Shown in pieces: positions 8,608 through 15,974 of a stretch of DNA of 23,081 nucleotides. The notes under the pieces are model-generated. The model did not search any database, was not told where the DNA came from, and saw only the letters and a program-made list of their open reading frames with translations. Location of the stretch: assembly GCA_002404095.1 (NCBI GenBank), contig DHJA01000141.1, positions 17,185 to 40,265 on the forward strand, read 5' to 3'. The DNA comes from Planctomycetaceae bacterium UBA4732 (GTDB lineage Bacteria; Planctomycetota; Planctomycetia; Gemmatales; Gemmataceae). Each line of letters starts with the position of its first letter. The first letter of the stretch is position 1. Both the position numbers and the translations under genes were made by a program.

Positions 8608-10202
8608 TGTCCGATGAACTCGCCAGTAAGGTCGAAGCGCTGCGGCGCGAGGAAAAGACGATCCGCGAAGGCGGCGGCGCCAAGGCAATCGACCGCCAGC
8701 ACGCCAAGGATCGCCTCACCGCGCGCGAGCGCATCGCCCGTCTGATCGACCCCGGCGCCGATTTCTTTGAACTCGGCTTATGGGCCGCATGGAACATGTA
8801 CCGCGACTGGGGCGGCGCCCCGTCGGCCGGCGTCGTCACCGGCGTCGGTCCCGTCGCCGGCCGCCTCGTCATGGTCGTCGCCAACGACGCCACGGTCAAA
8901 GCCGGCGCCTTCTTTCCCATGACGTGCAAGAAGGTACTCCGCGCCCAGCGCATCGCCCTGGAAAATCGCTTGCCGCTCGTCTACCTCGTGGACAGCGCCG
9001 GCGTCTTCCTGCCGTTGCAAGACGAGGTTTTCCCCGACGAAGACGATTTCGGCCGTATCTTCCGCAACAACGCGGTGATCTCGGCGACCGGCGTGCCGCA
9101 GTTCGCGGCCATCCTCGGCAATTGCGTGGCCGGCGGCGGTTATCTGCCCGTCCTGTGCGACAAATTACTCATGACGGAGGGCAGTGGTCTTTATCTCGCC
9201 GGCCCCGCGCTGGTCAAGGCCGCCATCGGCCAGACCGTCAGCCACGAAGACCTCGGCGGCGCCGCCATGCACGCCGCGATTTCCGGCACAATCGACTTCC
9301 GGGAGCCGAACGAGGAAAGCTGCCTCGAACGCCTGCGCCGTCTCGTTGGTCTGCTGGCGCCGGACGCCGTCCGCGTCTCCACGGCCGTCGCTCCCGGCCG
9401 GGCGCCGGCCGACCTACTGCAACTGTACCCGGCCGAGGCGGGCCATGAATACGACATACGCGATCTGCTTCCGTGCTTACTCGACGCCGGGCCGTTCGAC
9501 GAATACAAGGCGGAGTACGGTCAAACGCTGGTGTGCGGTTACGGCAGGCTCGGCGGCCATCCCATCGGCGTCGTAGCGAACCAGCGCAAGCGCGTCCGGC
9601 CGGCGGAAGGGCCGCTGCAATTCGGCGGCGTCCTCTACGTGGACAGCGCCGACAAGGCGGCGCGTTTCATCATGGACTGCAACCAGACACGTGTGCCGCT
9701 GTTGTTTTTACAGGACGTAAACGGCTTCATGGTCGGCCGCGACTCGGAACACGCCGGCATCATCAAGGCGGGCGCCAAGCTCGTCAACGTCATCGCCAAC
9801 AGCGTCGTGCCGAAAATCACCGTCATCCTCGGCGGCTCCTTCGGCGCCGGCCACTACGCCCTGTGCGGCAAGGCATTCGACCCGCGCTTTATCTTCGCGT
9901 GGCCTACGGCGCGCTACGCGGTGATGGGCGGCGAACAGGCCGCGACCACGATGCTGGACGTGACGCTCGCGGCCTTGCGCCGCGGCGGCCATGAGCCGGA
10001 AGCAGAAGAAATGGAGGTGCTGCGTCGCAAAGTGGAGGCCAGCTACAACGAAGAAACCGACGTGCGCTACGCGGCGGCGCGGCTGTGGGTGGACAAGATT
10101 ATTACCCCCGATGAGACGCGCGCGGCGCTGCTGATGGCGTTGGCCGTTGCCGTGCGCTATGACGATAAACGCGAGTTCAAAACGGGCGTATTACAAGTTT
10201 AG
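8607..10202 (+). CDS. Acyl-CoA carboxylase carboxyltransferase (beta) subunit, methylcrotonyl-CoA-carboxylase-like
   Basis: A 531-residue biotin-dependent carboxyltransferase subunit, with length and motifs closest to the beta subunit of methylcrotonyl-CoA carboxylase. It would transfer CO2 from carboxybiotin to an acyl-CoA in the cytoplasm. The N-terminal half contains the segment LVDSAGVFLPLQDEVFPDED (128-147), typical of MCC-beta, and an oxyanion-hole glycine segment GNCVAGGGY (171-179). The C-terminal half has GGSFGAGHYALCGKAFDPRF near residue 410, followed by MGGEQAATTM. Propionyl- or geranyl-CoA carboxylase beta subunits are alternatives. The partner subunit with biotin carboxylase and biotin carrier is not in this window. 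The ATG at 8607 overlaps the stop of the preceding gene by one base. Confidence 0.87.
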   Translation: MSDELASKVEALRREEKTIREGGGAKAIDRQHAKDRLTARERIARLIDPGADFFELGLWAAWNMYRDWGGAPSAGVVTGVGPVAGRLVMVVANDATVKAGAFFPMTCKKVLRAQRIALENRLPLVYLVDSAGVFLPLQDEVFPDEDDFGRIFRNNAVISATGVPQFAAILGNCVAGGGYLPVLCDKLLMTEGSGLYLAGPALVKAAIGQTVSHEDLGGAAMHAAISGTIDFREPNEESCLERLRRLVGLLAPDAVRVSTAVAPGRAPADLLQLYPAEAGHEYDIRDLLPCLLDAGPFDEYKAEYGQTLVCGYGRLGGHPIGVVANQRKRVRPAEGPLQFGGVLYVDSADKAARFIMDCNQTRVPLLFLQDVNGFMVGRDSEHAGIIKAGAKLVNVIANSVVPKITVILGGSFGAGHYALCGKAFDPRFIFAWPTARYAVMGGEQAATTMLDVTLAALRRGGHEPEAEEMEVLRRKVEASYNEETDVRYAAARLWVDKIITPDETRAALLMALAVAVRYDDKREFKTGVLQV

Positions 10203-10223
10203 CCATCAAAGCGTCCGGGCGAC

Positions 10224-10665
10224 TCACACCGTCCTGGGATCCACGGCGACGACGCCTTCGGCAAAATAGCGTTTGAAATCGGCTGTATTAAAAGTAAGGA
10301 TGTGAGTGATCTGATTTGTCAATGAACGCCACGAGGCGGGCGTCGTAGACCTTGACGCCCGAGACGCTGTAGGCGACGACCAGCCGCCGCCATTCTGGAT
10401 AGACCGTCGTAGAATCCTCAAGCCTCCGAAAAACGCGCTCCACGAGACGCAACTGTCGTTCGGCTTGAGCCGGTGTGAGGCCCAAGCCATTTTGCGCCGC
10501 GGGCCGCGTCGCCACGTTCCAAAACTCCACGAAATTCTGCGAAGTAGCTCGGAATGTGTGTCCATTGGCTCGCAACCTTCGCACCGCAATGCGGAGAGCC
10601 GGACGCATTAAATGGGCGAGCCCCGCGTATCGGAGCAGAACATTTGTATCCACGAGGTATAACAT
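10224..10665 (-). pseudogene. PIN-domain toxin (VapC-like), frameshifted
   Basis: The first part reads MLYLVDTNVLLRYAG, with the first PIN-domain aspartate, and continues through TSQNFVEFWNVATRP to VKVYDARLVAF. There the frame changes at about 10318-10326. Without the change the protein runs into a stop 14 codons later, at 10288. The rest of the PIN domain continues in the neighbouring frame as THILTFNTADFKRYF and ends VVAVDPRTV at 10224. A two-base deletion, or one inserted base, joins the two halves, and the two-base deletion keeps the usual family spacing between DARLVA and ILTFN. VapC toxins are Mg-dependent RNases that cut tRNA or rRNA. The truncated product loses the last acidic region and is probably inactive. 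A sequencing error is possible. The start follows the antitoxin stop without a gap. Confidence 0.82.
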
Positions 10666-10941
10666 TCAGGGGTGGTCCCCGTAAATCATCTCCCGAGAAA
10701 ATGTTTCATCAGGGCGCATGGCCGGCCCGTCCTCAGTGCCTCCTTCGTGGGCATCCAATTCGGCCAAAATCGCTTCAAACTCCTCGTCGCTTAACGGCGG
10801 TTGGTCTTTCGCCAACGCCAATGTGAGAGCCTCGTCGAACGCCGCGTCCAACTCGCGTTGCACGTCGGCGGGATCGCGCTTTGCCATGTATTGGCGCAAT
10901 TGCTCTTCCCGATGGGGCGGGACTTCGAGCGTAATCTTCAT
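10666..10941 (-). CDS. Antitoxin of the VapBC-type module
   Basis: A 91-residue acidic protein starting MKITLEVP at 10941, with GGAG just upstream. An earlier in-frame start would add 12 residues and lacks a better site. The N-terminal beta-strand and helix (MKITLEVPPHREEQLRQYM) may form the DNA-binding and dimerisation part. The C-terminal segment is acidic and flexible and ends ETFSREMIYGDHP, a tail often seen on antitoxins paired with PIN toxins. Its TGA stop is immediately followed by the ATG of the PIN gene, so the two are translationally coupled. The assignment to an antitoxin rests mainly on this pairing. An inverted repeat over the putative promoter (10984-11013) could be its autoregulatory operator. 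Confidence 0.75.
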   Translation of the reverse strand: MKITLEVPPHREEQLRQYMAKRDPADVQRELDAAFDEALTLALAKDQPPLSDEEFEAILAELDAHEGGTEDGPAMRPDETFSREMIYGDHP

Positions 10942-10983
10942 CGTCGCTCCTTTCGTTGCACTGCCGCCTTTTTGCATGGGATC

Positions 10984-11013
10984 ATCTTACCGCGCTCAGC
11001 CGATAAGATGGAA
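10984..11013 (-). promoter_or_regulatory. Candidate promoter with overlapping inverted repeat upstream of the antitoxin
   Basis: On the minus strand TTCCAT (11013-11008) and TAAGAT (10989-10984) are separated by 18 bases. The hexamer atctta (10984-10989) recurs inverted as taagat (11004-11009), with 20 bp between the equivalent positions. That puts the half-sites on the same face of the helix, as expected for an operator of an autoregulated toxin-antitoxin operon. This is inferred from spacing only. Confidence 0.3.
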
Positions 11014-11080
11014 TCTTGATCTTGCAATAGTCGTAATGGGAACGACGCGCCGCGTCACGGCGGTCGCCGCCGAGGTAGGC

Positions 11081-11731
11081 ATGATCGCCATCGAGAATCT
11101 CACCGTCCACGCCGGCGCCTTCCATCTGAAGGGCGCGTCGTTCGCGGTGGGCGCGGGCGAATACGCCGCGCTTATGGGTAAAACCGGCTCTGGTAAGACC
11201 ACAATCCTCGAAGCCATTTGCGGTCTCAAATCAGTCCATGCCGGACGCATCCTTCTACACGGCCGCGAGGTGACGCGGCTGAAGCCGGCAGATCGCGGCG
11301 TCGGTTACGTTCCCCAAGATACGGCGCTTTTCCCCACCCTCAATGTGCGCGATCATTTGGCGTTTGCCCTGGACTTGCGCGGCTGGGACCGTGACGCGAT
11401 CACCCGGCGCGTCGGTGAACTGAGCGAAATGCTAGGGCTGCGCGGCCTCCTTGACCGCCGGCCGCACGGACTGAGCGGCGGCGAGGCGCAGCGCGTGGCA
11501 TTGGGCCGGGCACTGTCGTTCCGGCCGCGCGTGCTGTTGTTGGACGAACCGCTTGCCGCTTTGGACGACGAAACGAAAGCGGATATGTACACTCTTCTTC
11601 GTTCGGTTCAACGGCTGACGGGCGTTACCACGCTGCACGTCACGCACAGTTTGGCGGAGGCGCGGGCGTTGGCGGATCGCATTCTGTTGCTTACAGGCGG
11701 CGCCGTTGTGGAGCGGCCGCGCGAGGCGTAG
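11081..11731 (+). CDS. ABC transporter ATP-binding protein (ModC/PotA-like)
   Basis: A 216-residue nucleotide-binding domain with all expected motifs: Walker A GKTGSGKTT (33-41), Q-loop VPQD (77-80), signature LSGGEAQRV (131-139), Walker B VLLLDEP (151-157) with D-loop ALDD, and the switch histidine in HVTHS (186-190). It would hydrolyse ATP to power a membrane transporter at the inner membrane. The overall pattern resembles the ATPases of molybdate, sulfate or polyamine importers, but it lacks the C-terminal TOBE extension of ModC and CysA. No permease or binding protein lies nearby, so the substrate is unknown. I chose the ATG at 11081, which follows gaggtaggc; an in-frame ATG at 11036 would add 15 residues. 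Confidence 0.85.
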   Translation: MIAIENLTVHAGAFHLKGASFAVGAGEYAALMGKTGSGKTTILEAICGLKSVHAGRILLHGREVTRLKPADRGVGYVPQDTALFPTLNVRDHLAFALDLRGWDRDAITRRVGELSEMLGLRGLLDRRPHGLSGGEAQRVALGRALSFRPRVLLLDEPLAALDDETKADMYTLLRSVQRLTGVTTLHVTHSLAEARALADRILLLTGGAVVERPREA

Positions 11732-11734
11732 CGC

Positions 11735-11888
11735 CCTCGCACCCCGGACTCAGGAGTACCTTCGCCCAGGGCTTTATTACAGTGGCCCGACGGGGCTTCA
11801 AGACATGAGAAGCGTCCCGGGCCTGAGTCCGGAGGGCGATCCAGATAAAGCCCCGGGCGAAGTGTACTCACGAGTCCGGGGTGCGAGG
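11735..11888. repeat. Long imperfect inverted repeat (family D) after the ABC ATPase gene
   Basis: Arms of about 43-44 nt (11735-11777 and 11845-11888) are inverted copies, starting with cctcgcaccccggactc and matching again through ttcgccc and gctttat. A few mismatches and small shifts interrupt the pairing. The central 67 nt contain a further partial copy of the arm, cctgagtccgg (11822-11832). It starts 3 nt after the stop codon. It could be a terminator, a structured RNA or a dispersed intergenic repeat. Confidence 0.75.
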
Positions 11889-11963
11889 ACCGCATTGCTC
11901 CCATGCCGTTGGTTGATTTCTTTCCTATGCTAATTCACGTCGCGCTGTCATGGGAGATTGCAC

Positions 11964-12728
11964 ATGGTTAGCAACCTGTTCGACCTGACCGGCAAAACGG
12001 CTCTGGTTACGGGCGGCAGTAAAGGTCTCGGCAAGGCGATGGCCCGCGGCATGGCCGAAGCGGGGGCCGACGTTGTCATTTCCAGCCGCCACGAAAACGA
12101 ATTGCGCATCGCCCTCGACGAGATCCTCAAAGACACCGGCCGTCGCGGCCGGTACGTCGTCGCCGACATGAGCCGCCGTGAGCAGGTCGTCCGCTTGGCC
12201 AAGGACGCGCTCGAACTCACGGGCCGAATCGACATTCTCATTAACAACGCCGGCACGAACAAGCCGGAGGCCATTGACGTCGTTACGGATGAAGCTTGGG
12301 ATGAGGTGCTAGAGATCAATCTCAGCTCTGTAATGGTGCTTACACGCGCCCTTGTGCCCCAGATGAAGGCGCGGCGTTGGGGCCGCGTCATTCATATCGC
12401 GTCCATCATGGCGTTTTTGTCCAAGGAGAAACGCAACGGCTACTCGGCCACCAAGTCGGCGTTGCTCGGACTCGCCCGCGCCAGCGCCCTCGACCTCGGC
12501 GACCACGGCATAACGGTCAACTGCCTCGCCCCCGGCCCGTTCCTCACCGACCTGCCGATGTCCTTGCTTTCGGACGCCGAGAAGCGAACTCTTTCTGACC
12601 ACACCGCCCTCGGCCGATGGGGCGACCCGAAAGAGCTGGTCGGCCCCGCGCTGTTGCTGGCCAGTGACGCCGGCAGCTATATCACCGGTCAGACGCTCGT
12701 TGTGGACGGCGGCTTTCTGGCCCGATGA
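11964..12728 (+). CDS. Short-chain dehydrogenase/reductase (FabG- or gluconate 5-dehydrogenase-like)
   Basis: A 254-residue classical SDR with an NAD(P)-binding Rossmann fold. The visible motifs are the glycine-rich TGGSKGLG (16-23), NNAG (94-97), the catalytic serine in HIASIMAF (S147), and YSATK with Y160 and K164. The C-terminal part has GPFLTDLP and ends TGQTLVVDGGFLAR, as in most family members. Candidates are 3-oxoacyl-ACP reductase or a polyol/gluconate 5-dehydrogenase; the start NLFDLTGKTALVTGG favours the latter group, but the substrate cannot be fixed. The ATG at 11964 has gggag seven bases upstream; the frame also has a TTG two codons earlier. It contrasts usefully with the degenerate SDR half of the fusion protein at 13411-14655. 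Confidence 0.87.
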   Translation: MVSNLFDLTGKTALVTGGSKGLGKAMARGMAEAGADVVISSRHENELRIALDEILKDTGRRGRYVVADMSRREQVVRLAKDALELTGRIDILINNAGTNKPEAIDVVTDEAWDEVLEINLSSVMVLTRALVPQMKARRWGRVIHIASIMAFLSKEKRNGYSATKSALLGLARASALDLGDHGITVNCLAPGPFLTDLPMSLLSDAEKRTLSDHTALGRWGDPKELVGPALLLASDAGSYITGQTLVVDGGFLAR

Positions 12729-12881
12729 CGGCGCCAACACGGGTTTCTCGCGGTTTTGGGTAAATGGGAGGAATAGGAAAGCCGGTGATTTGGCGCTTGC
12801 CGCGCCTGCCGGCCCTCAGCTTTTCGCCGCCGAAGACCGGCGCGCGCAGCTGTGTCGGTCCTTAACGTAGGCCAGGCTGAC

Positions 12882-12910
12882 TTGCACGTTTTAAGAAGTG
12901 ACGGTAGGAT
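12882..12910 (+). promoter_or_regulatory. Candidate sigma70-type promoter for the tryptophan-rich protein gene
   Basis: TTGCAC (12882-12887) and TAGGAT (12905-12910) are separated by 17 bases, about 90 bp before the ATG at 12999. The rest of the 270-bp gap from 12729 holds no gene or strong repeat that I can see. Confidence 0.4.
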
Positions 12911-12998
12911 CAATTATGCGGTGCAACGGTGCCCGTCTCCCCGCTGACAACGGGGCGCGGCCGTTCGGAACGCGACAGTAGGGTGGAGGGGTCTTCCC

Positions 12999-13403
12999 AT
13001 GGATACGTCTAGCGTCTTCGTCGATGGGGAACAGGAGGCGCTCCGTTTCAAGTGGATCGAAAGCGAGAAGGCCGGCTTCGACCTAGGGGAAACCGCCATC
13101 CGCCGCTGGGTCCAGTGTCACTGGTGGGGGTATCTGCGGGCGCGGTGGCTGGAACACCTGCAGGGCAAACGATTCTGGGTCGAACTCGACCGCGGCGACT
13201 TCGGCCTCCTCCAACGCAAATTTGTCGAAAACACCCTCCTCCTCGACCGCATCCTCGACCGTCTCAAAGCCGGTCAGGAAAACCTCGACGTAATCTGTTG
13301 GGCGCAGCGTTGGGGAATGCCCATCGACCCAGTCCTGAAAATCCTTGAAGCCCTCGACATCAACAGCCGCCGACTCGCCGCCCGCTTCGACCCGCAATGC
13401 TAA
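12999..13403 (+). CDS. Conserved tryptophan-rich protein of unknown function
   Basis: A 134-residue soluble protein. The middle carries a dense Trp/Arg segment, RFKWIESEKAGFDLGETAIR at 16-35 followed by WVQCHWWGYLRARWLEHLQG, with seven Trp in residues 19-60. The C-terminal half contains FGLLQRKF and ILDRLKAGQENLD, and ends in a helical stretch LKILEALDINSRRLAARF. I have an impression of similar proteins in other planctomycetes, with no known function. No signal peptide, membrane helix or catalytic motif is apparent. GGAGGG (12985-12990) supports the ATG at 12999. It converges on the FolK-SDR gene with only seven bases between the stops. Confidence 0.8.
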   Translation: MDTSSVFVDGEQEALRFKWIESEKAGFDLGETAIRRWVQCHWWGYLRARWLEHLQGKRFWVELDRGDFGLLQRKFVENTLLLDRILDRLKAGQENLDVICWAQRWGMPIDPVLKILEALDINSRRLAARFDPQC

Positions 13404-13410
13404 TCATCTC

Positions 13411-14655
13411 TCAACGCACCGCCCCGCCATTTACACGGATCACCTGCCCGGTGAGATAGCGCGCCGCCGGCGACGCCAACCATCGCGCCGTAGCCGCCAC
13501 GTCCTCCGGTAAGCCCCAGCGCCGCAAAGGCGTTTCGCGCATCACACGGTCTTGCCACGCTTCCGACGCCTTATGACCCCATGAAGTGCGAATCCAACCC
13601 GGCGCCAGGCAGTGAACGCGCACCTCCGGCGCCAGGCTCAGCGCCAAGGATTTGCTGAAGGCCATGACGGCGCCTTTGGCCGCCGCGAACAGTTCGCCGC
13701 TGTCAGATTCCATGCCGACGTCGGCCTGATCCCAACCCATATTTATCACGACGCCGCCGCCCGACTCCTTCATGCGCCGGCCCACCGCCCGCGATAATAG
13801 CATCGTCGCCGTCACGTCCACCGCCAGCAGTTCCTGAAGTTTGCGCTCGAACGGCCAACTCGCCGCCTCGCCCGTCAGGGTGTCGGTGCCAGCGTTGTTC
13901 ACGCAGACGTCCAATCCTTTCCACACTTCCCAGGCGTTGTCGGCAAGGCGTTGACATTCCGCGCGGTCGCGTAGGTCCGCCAGGAGAACGGCGCTGCGTC
14001 CGCCGGCCCCGCGCACTTGCGAGGCGGTTTCTTCCGCCGCCTCCAGCGAGCGCCGCCCGTGGACGATCACGTCGGCGCCGGCCGACGCCAGTTCCAAGGC
14101 GACGGCCAGGCCGATGCCGCTGGTCGAGCCAGTCACCAGCGCGCGTAATCCGGTCAACTCCCGCCCAGGCGAGACGCCGAAAGGCCGCAGTTGAAGCAGA
14201 TCACCGAGAAGGTCGGCGATGGTGCGCTTTAATAGGGGATGGATCAGTCCGGGCGCGATCTCGGCAAGCGGCTGCAAAACAAACAGGCGCTGGTGCAGCC
14301 GTGGATGCGGCAGCATCAACTTGGTATCGTCGCGCACCACGTCATCGTAAAGCAGTAGGTCGAGGTCAATCGTTCGTGGGCCGTCGCGCTCCGCGCGTAC
14401 GCGGCCCAAGCGGCTTTCCACGTCCAGCAGGAGTTGTAGAACGGCAGCCGGCGCCAATGTGGTGCGCAATTCGGCCACGGCGTTGAGATACGGCTCCTGT
14501 CCCGCCGGCCCGCCGACTGGCGCCGTCTCGTATACCGAAGAAACGCGCGTCACTTCCACACCCGGCCGGCCGCGCAAATCGGCAAGTGCGCGGTCGAGGA
14601 AATCGCGGCGGTCGCCGAGATTACTGCCGAGCGCGATATAGACGGTCGCGGCCAT
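13411..14655 (-). CDS. folK: Fusion of HPPK (FolK) with an atypical SDR domain
   Basis: A 414-residue two-domain protein. Residues 1-155 are 6-hydroxymethyl-7,8-dihydropterin pyrophosphokinase, with IALGSNLGDR (7-16), the signature RTIDLDLLLY (94-103) and PHPRLHQRLFVLQPL (116-130). This is a folate-pathway enzyme. From about residue 168 follows an SDR Rossmann domain with TGSTSGIG (175-182), CVNNAGT (251-257) and a C-terminal LTGQVIRVNGG. The usual catalytic Tyr of YxxxK is Phe (F323, in LFAAAK, with K327 kept). The usual Ser region reads VVINMGWDQ, with W308 aligned to Ser. The domain therefore keeps the cofactor fold but not the normal proton relay. One continuous frame covers both halves, so it is not an assembly of two genes. 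It lies 4 nt after the prenyltransferase-repeat gene, indicating an operon. Confidence 0.9.
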   Translation of the reverse strand: MAATVYIALGSNLGDRRDFLDRALADLRGRPGVEVTRVSSVYETAPVGGPAGQEPYLNAVAELRTTLAPAAVLQLLLDVESRLGRVRAERDGPRTIDLDLLLYDDVVRDDTKLMLPHPRLHQRLFVLQPLAEIAPGLIHPLLKRTIADLLGDLLQLRPFGVSPGRELTGLRALVTGSTSGIGLAVALELASAGADVIVHGRRSLEAAEETASQVRGAGGRSAVLLADLRDRAECQRLADNAWEVWKGLDVCVNNAGTDTLTGEAASWPFERKLQELLAVDVTATMLLSRAVGRRMKESGGGVVINMGWDQADVGMESDSGELFAAAKGAVMAFSKSLALSLAPEVRVHCLAPGWIRTSWGHKASEAWQDRVMRETPLRRWGLPEDVAATARWLASPAARYLTGQVIRVNGGAVR

Positions 14656-14659
14656 GCGC

Positions 14660-15535
14660 TCACTTCTCGTCGATCCAATGAAGGATACTGGAGACGTAAT
14701 AAGTCCCCGAAGCGCTCGACGGCTTGCCCTTGGCGACGCCGTAGCCGCCGTCGGCGTTGTGGCAAGAATCGAGGAACGCCCTTAGTCGATCTACATCTTC
14801 CGGCCGCGATTGGAGCATGTGGAGGGAACGCATCACGCGATAACTCGTCCCCAGGTCCGACAAAGGGGAATCCTGCATACCGAAACCGCCGTCGGGGCGC
14901 TGGCCGGACTTCATTGCTTGGAGTACGGCGTCTGGATGCTCGACCTTGCCGCCGAGCCGAATCACGGCCGCGACGGCGCCTCCGGTGTCGCGGGCGGCGC
15001 CGTCGCCCTTGCCGAAGGTTCCATCCTCATTGCGGAGTTCGGCGATCTGTTTTAGCCAGGCGTCCGCCTGGGCCGGCCGCTTGCCCATCGCCTCGAAGGC
15101 GGCCGCCACGATGCGAATCTCCTCGAACGTCTTGACGTTTTCGTCGAGATACTTGGCGACGCGCGCCTCATACGGCTCGGCCGTCAGCTTCAGCTCGGCC
15201 ACGACCATAACGCCGACGGCGGTGACTTCGACGTTGGGTTTACCGCTGGGCTGGTCGGCAAAACCGCCGCTTTCCTTGCCGAAGCAACTCTTCACGAAGT
15301 CGGCACAGGCGGCCTTGTCGGGGATTTCGCCGCCGAAGTGATTTAGAGCCTTCACGGCGGCGCTGGTCGCCCGCAGGCTGGACTTCGGCAGGTCCACGGA
15401 CGGAGCGAAACCGCCGTCCTTCTGTTGGAGCTTTTGGAGATAGGCGACGGCGGCCTTTTGTCTCTCGGGTGCCTCGCCCCGAACCGGCAGGGCCGTGACG
15501 AACAGACTGAGGCCGAAAATCAGGAATCGTTTCAT
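14660..15535 (-). CDS. Secreted prenyltransferase/squalene-cyclase repeat protein
   Basis: A 291-residue protein. I chose the ATG at 15535 because GAGG lies five bases upstream and it begins a signal peptide, MKRFLIFGLSLFVTALPVRG; 65 upstream in-frame codons look non-coding. The mature part is an alpha/alpha-toroid with about five repeats ending in DGGF-like turns: QQKDGGFAPS, ESGGFAD, EDGTFGKGDG, RPDGGFGMQD and NADGGYGVAKG. Each is followed by a helix of the TSYRVMRSLHML kind. This architecture resembles protein prenyltransferase beta subunits and terpene cyclases. However, I see neither the DxDD cyclase motif nor a clear set of zinc ligands, and the protein is exported. An enzymatic role is therefore uncertain. 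It is the upstream gene of a probable operon with the FolK-SDR fusion. Confidence 0.8.
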   Translation of the reverse strand: MKRFLIFGLSLFVTALPVRGEAPERQKAAVAYLQKLQQKDGGFAPSVDLPKSSLRATSAAVKALNHFGGEIPDKAACADFVKSCFGKESGGFADQPSGKPNVEVTAVGVMVVAELKLTAEPYEARVAKYLDENVKTFEEIRIVAAAFEAMGKRPAQADAWLKQIAELRNEDGTFGKGDGAARDTGGAVAAVIRLGGKVEHPDAVLQAMKSGQRPDGGFGMQDSPLSDLGTSYRVMRSLHMLQSRPEDVDRLRAFLDSCHNADGGYGVAKGKPSSASGTYYVSSILHWIDEK

Positions 15536-15578
15536 GGCATCCTCGGTGTGTAAGCGAGGAAGGCGGCAGGGAAACCGC

Positions 15579-15974
15579 CTACGGCTTCTTAGGAAGGGGA
15601 GGATAGATGTATAGCTCCGCCACGCCGACGCCGCCGAAGCCGTACTCATTGGAGCGCGAGGGGGGTCTACGGCCGGGGAAGCGTCGGTAAATCTCCGTGA
15701 CGGCTTTCGCGATGGGGTGCGTCGGCTCAATGATGCTCACCCAGAAAGGGTCGATGTAGTGGTCCTTCACCTCGTCCGCGATTCGGCGTACCTCGGCATT
15801 AGCTAAAACCTCTTTGGGCCGCGTCAATTCATCAAGGGCAATATAAAGATTCCGACCGCCTCCCGAGTCATCTCGCAGCCAGCAAGCCGCGATCACGGGA
15901 AAACGATCGTTCAAACGCTGGATAAGCTCCTTACCCGCTTCGATCTCGTCTATCACCAGTGGATTCTGATCCAT
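15579..15974 (-). CDS. Unknown protein overlapping and downstream of a HEPN-like gene
   Basis: A 131-residue soluble protein. The N-terminal part reads [20 protein letters not shown], followed by a probable beta-hairpin AACWLRDDSGGGRNLYIALDEL. The rest is a mixed helical region (VRRIADEVKDHYIDPFWVSI) and a C-terminal segment with FPGRRPPSRSNEYGF and LYIYPP. I do not recognise a named family. It lacks the GSxxxG...DxD signature of the MNT nucleotidyltransferases that usually accompany HEPN proteins. Its ATG (15974) lies 22 bases inside the end of the upstream HEPN-like gene and has GGGGTGA just before it. This arrangement implies coupled translation and a functional link between the two. Confidence 0.75.
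   Translation of the reverse strand: MDQNPLVIDEIEAGKELIQRLNDRFPVIAACWLRDDSGGGRNLYIALDELTRPKEVLANAEVRRIADEVKDHYIDPFWVSIIEPTHPIAKAVTEIYRRFPGRRPPSRSNEYGFGGVGVAELYIYPPLPKKP

Noticed and set aside
7267..8688. A 473-codon open frame antisense to the glycoside-hydrolase-like gene
   Set aside because: It shows no recognisable domain and lies opposite a gene with a signal peptide, ribosome-binding site and active-site motifs. Long antisense frames are expected in GC-rich DNA.
12729..12998. A small gene or RNA gene in the gap after the SDR reductase
   Set aside because: Short frames here have no ribosome-binding site or familiar sequence, and I see no tRNA-like fold. Only a candidate promoter is supported.
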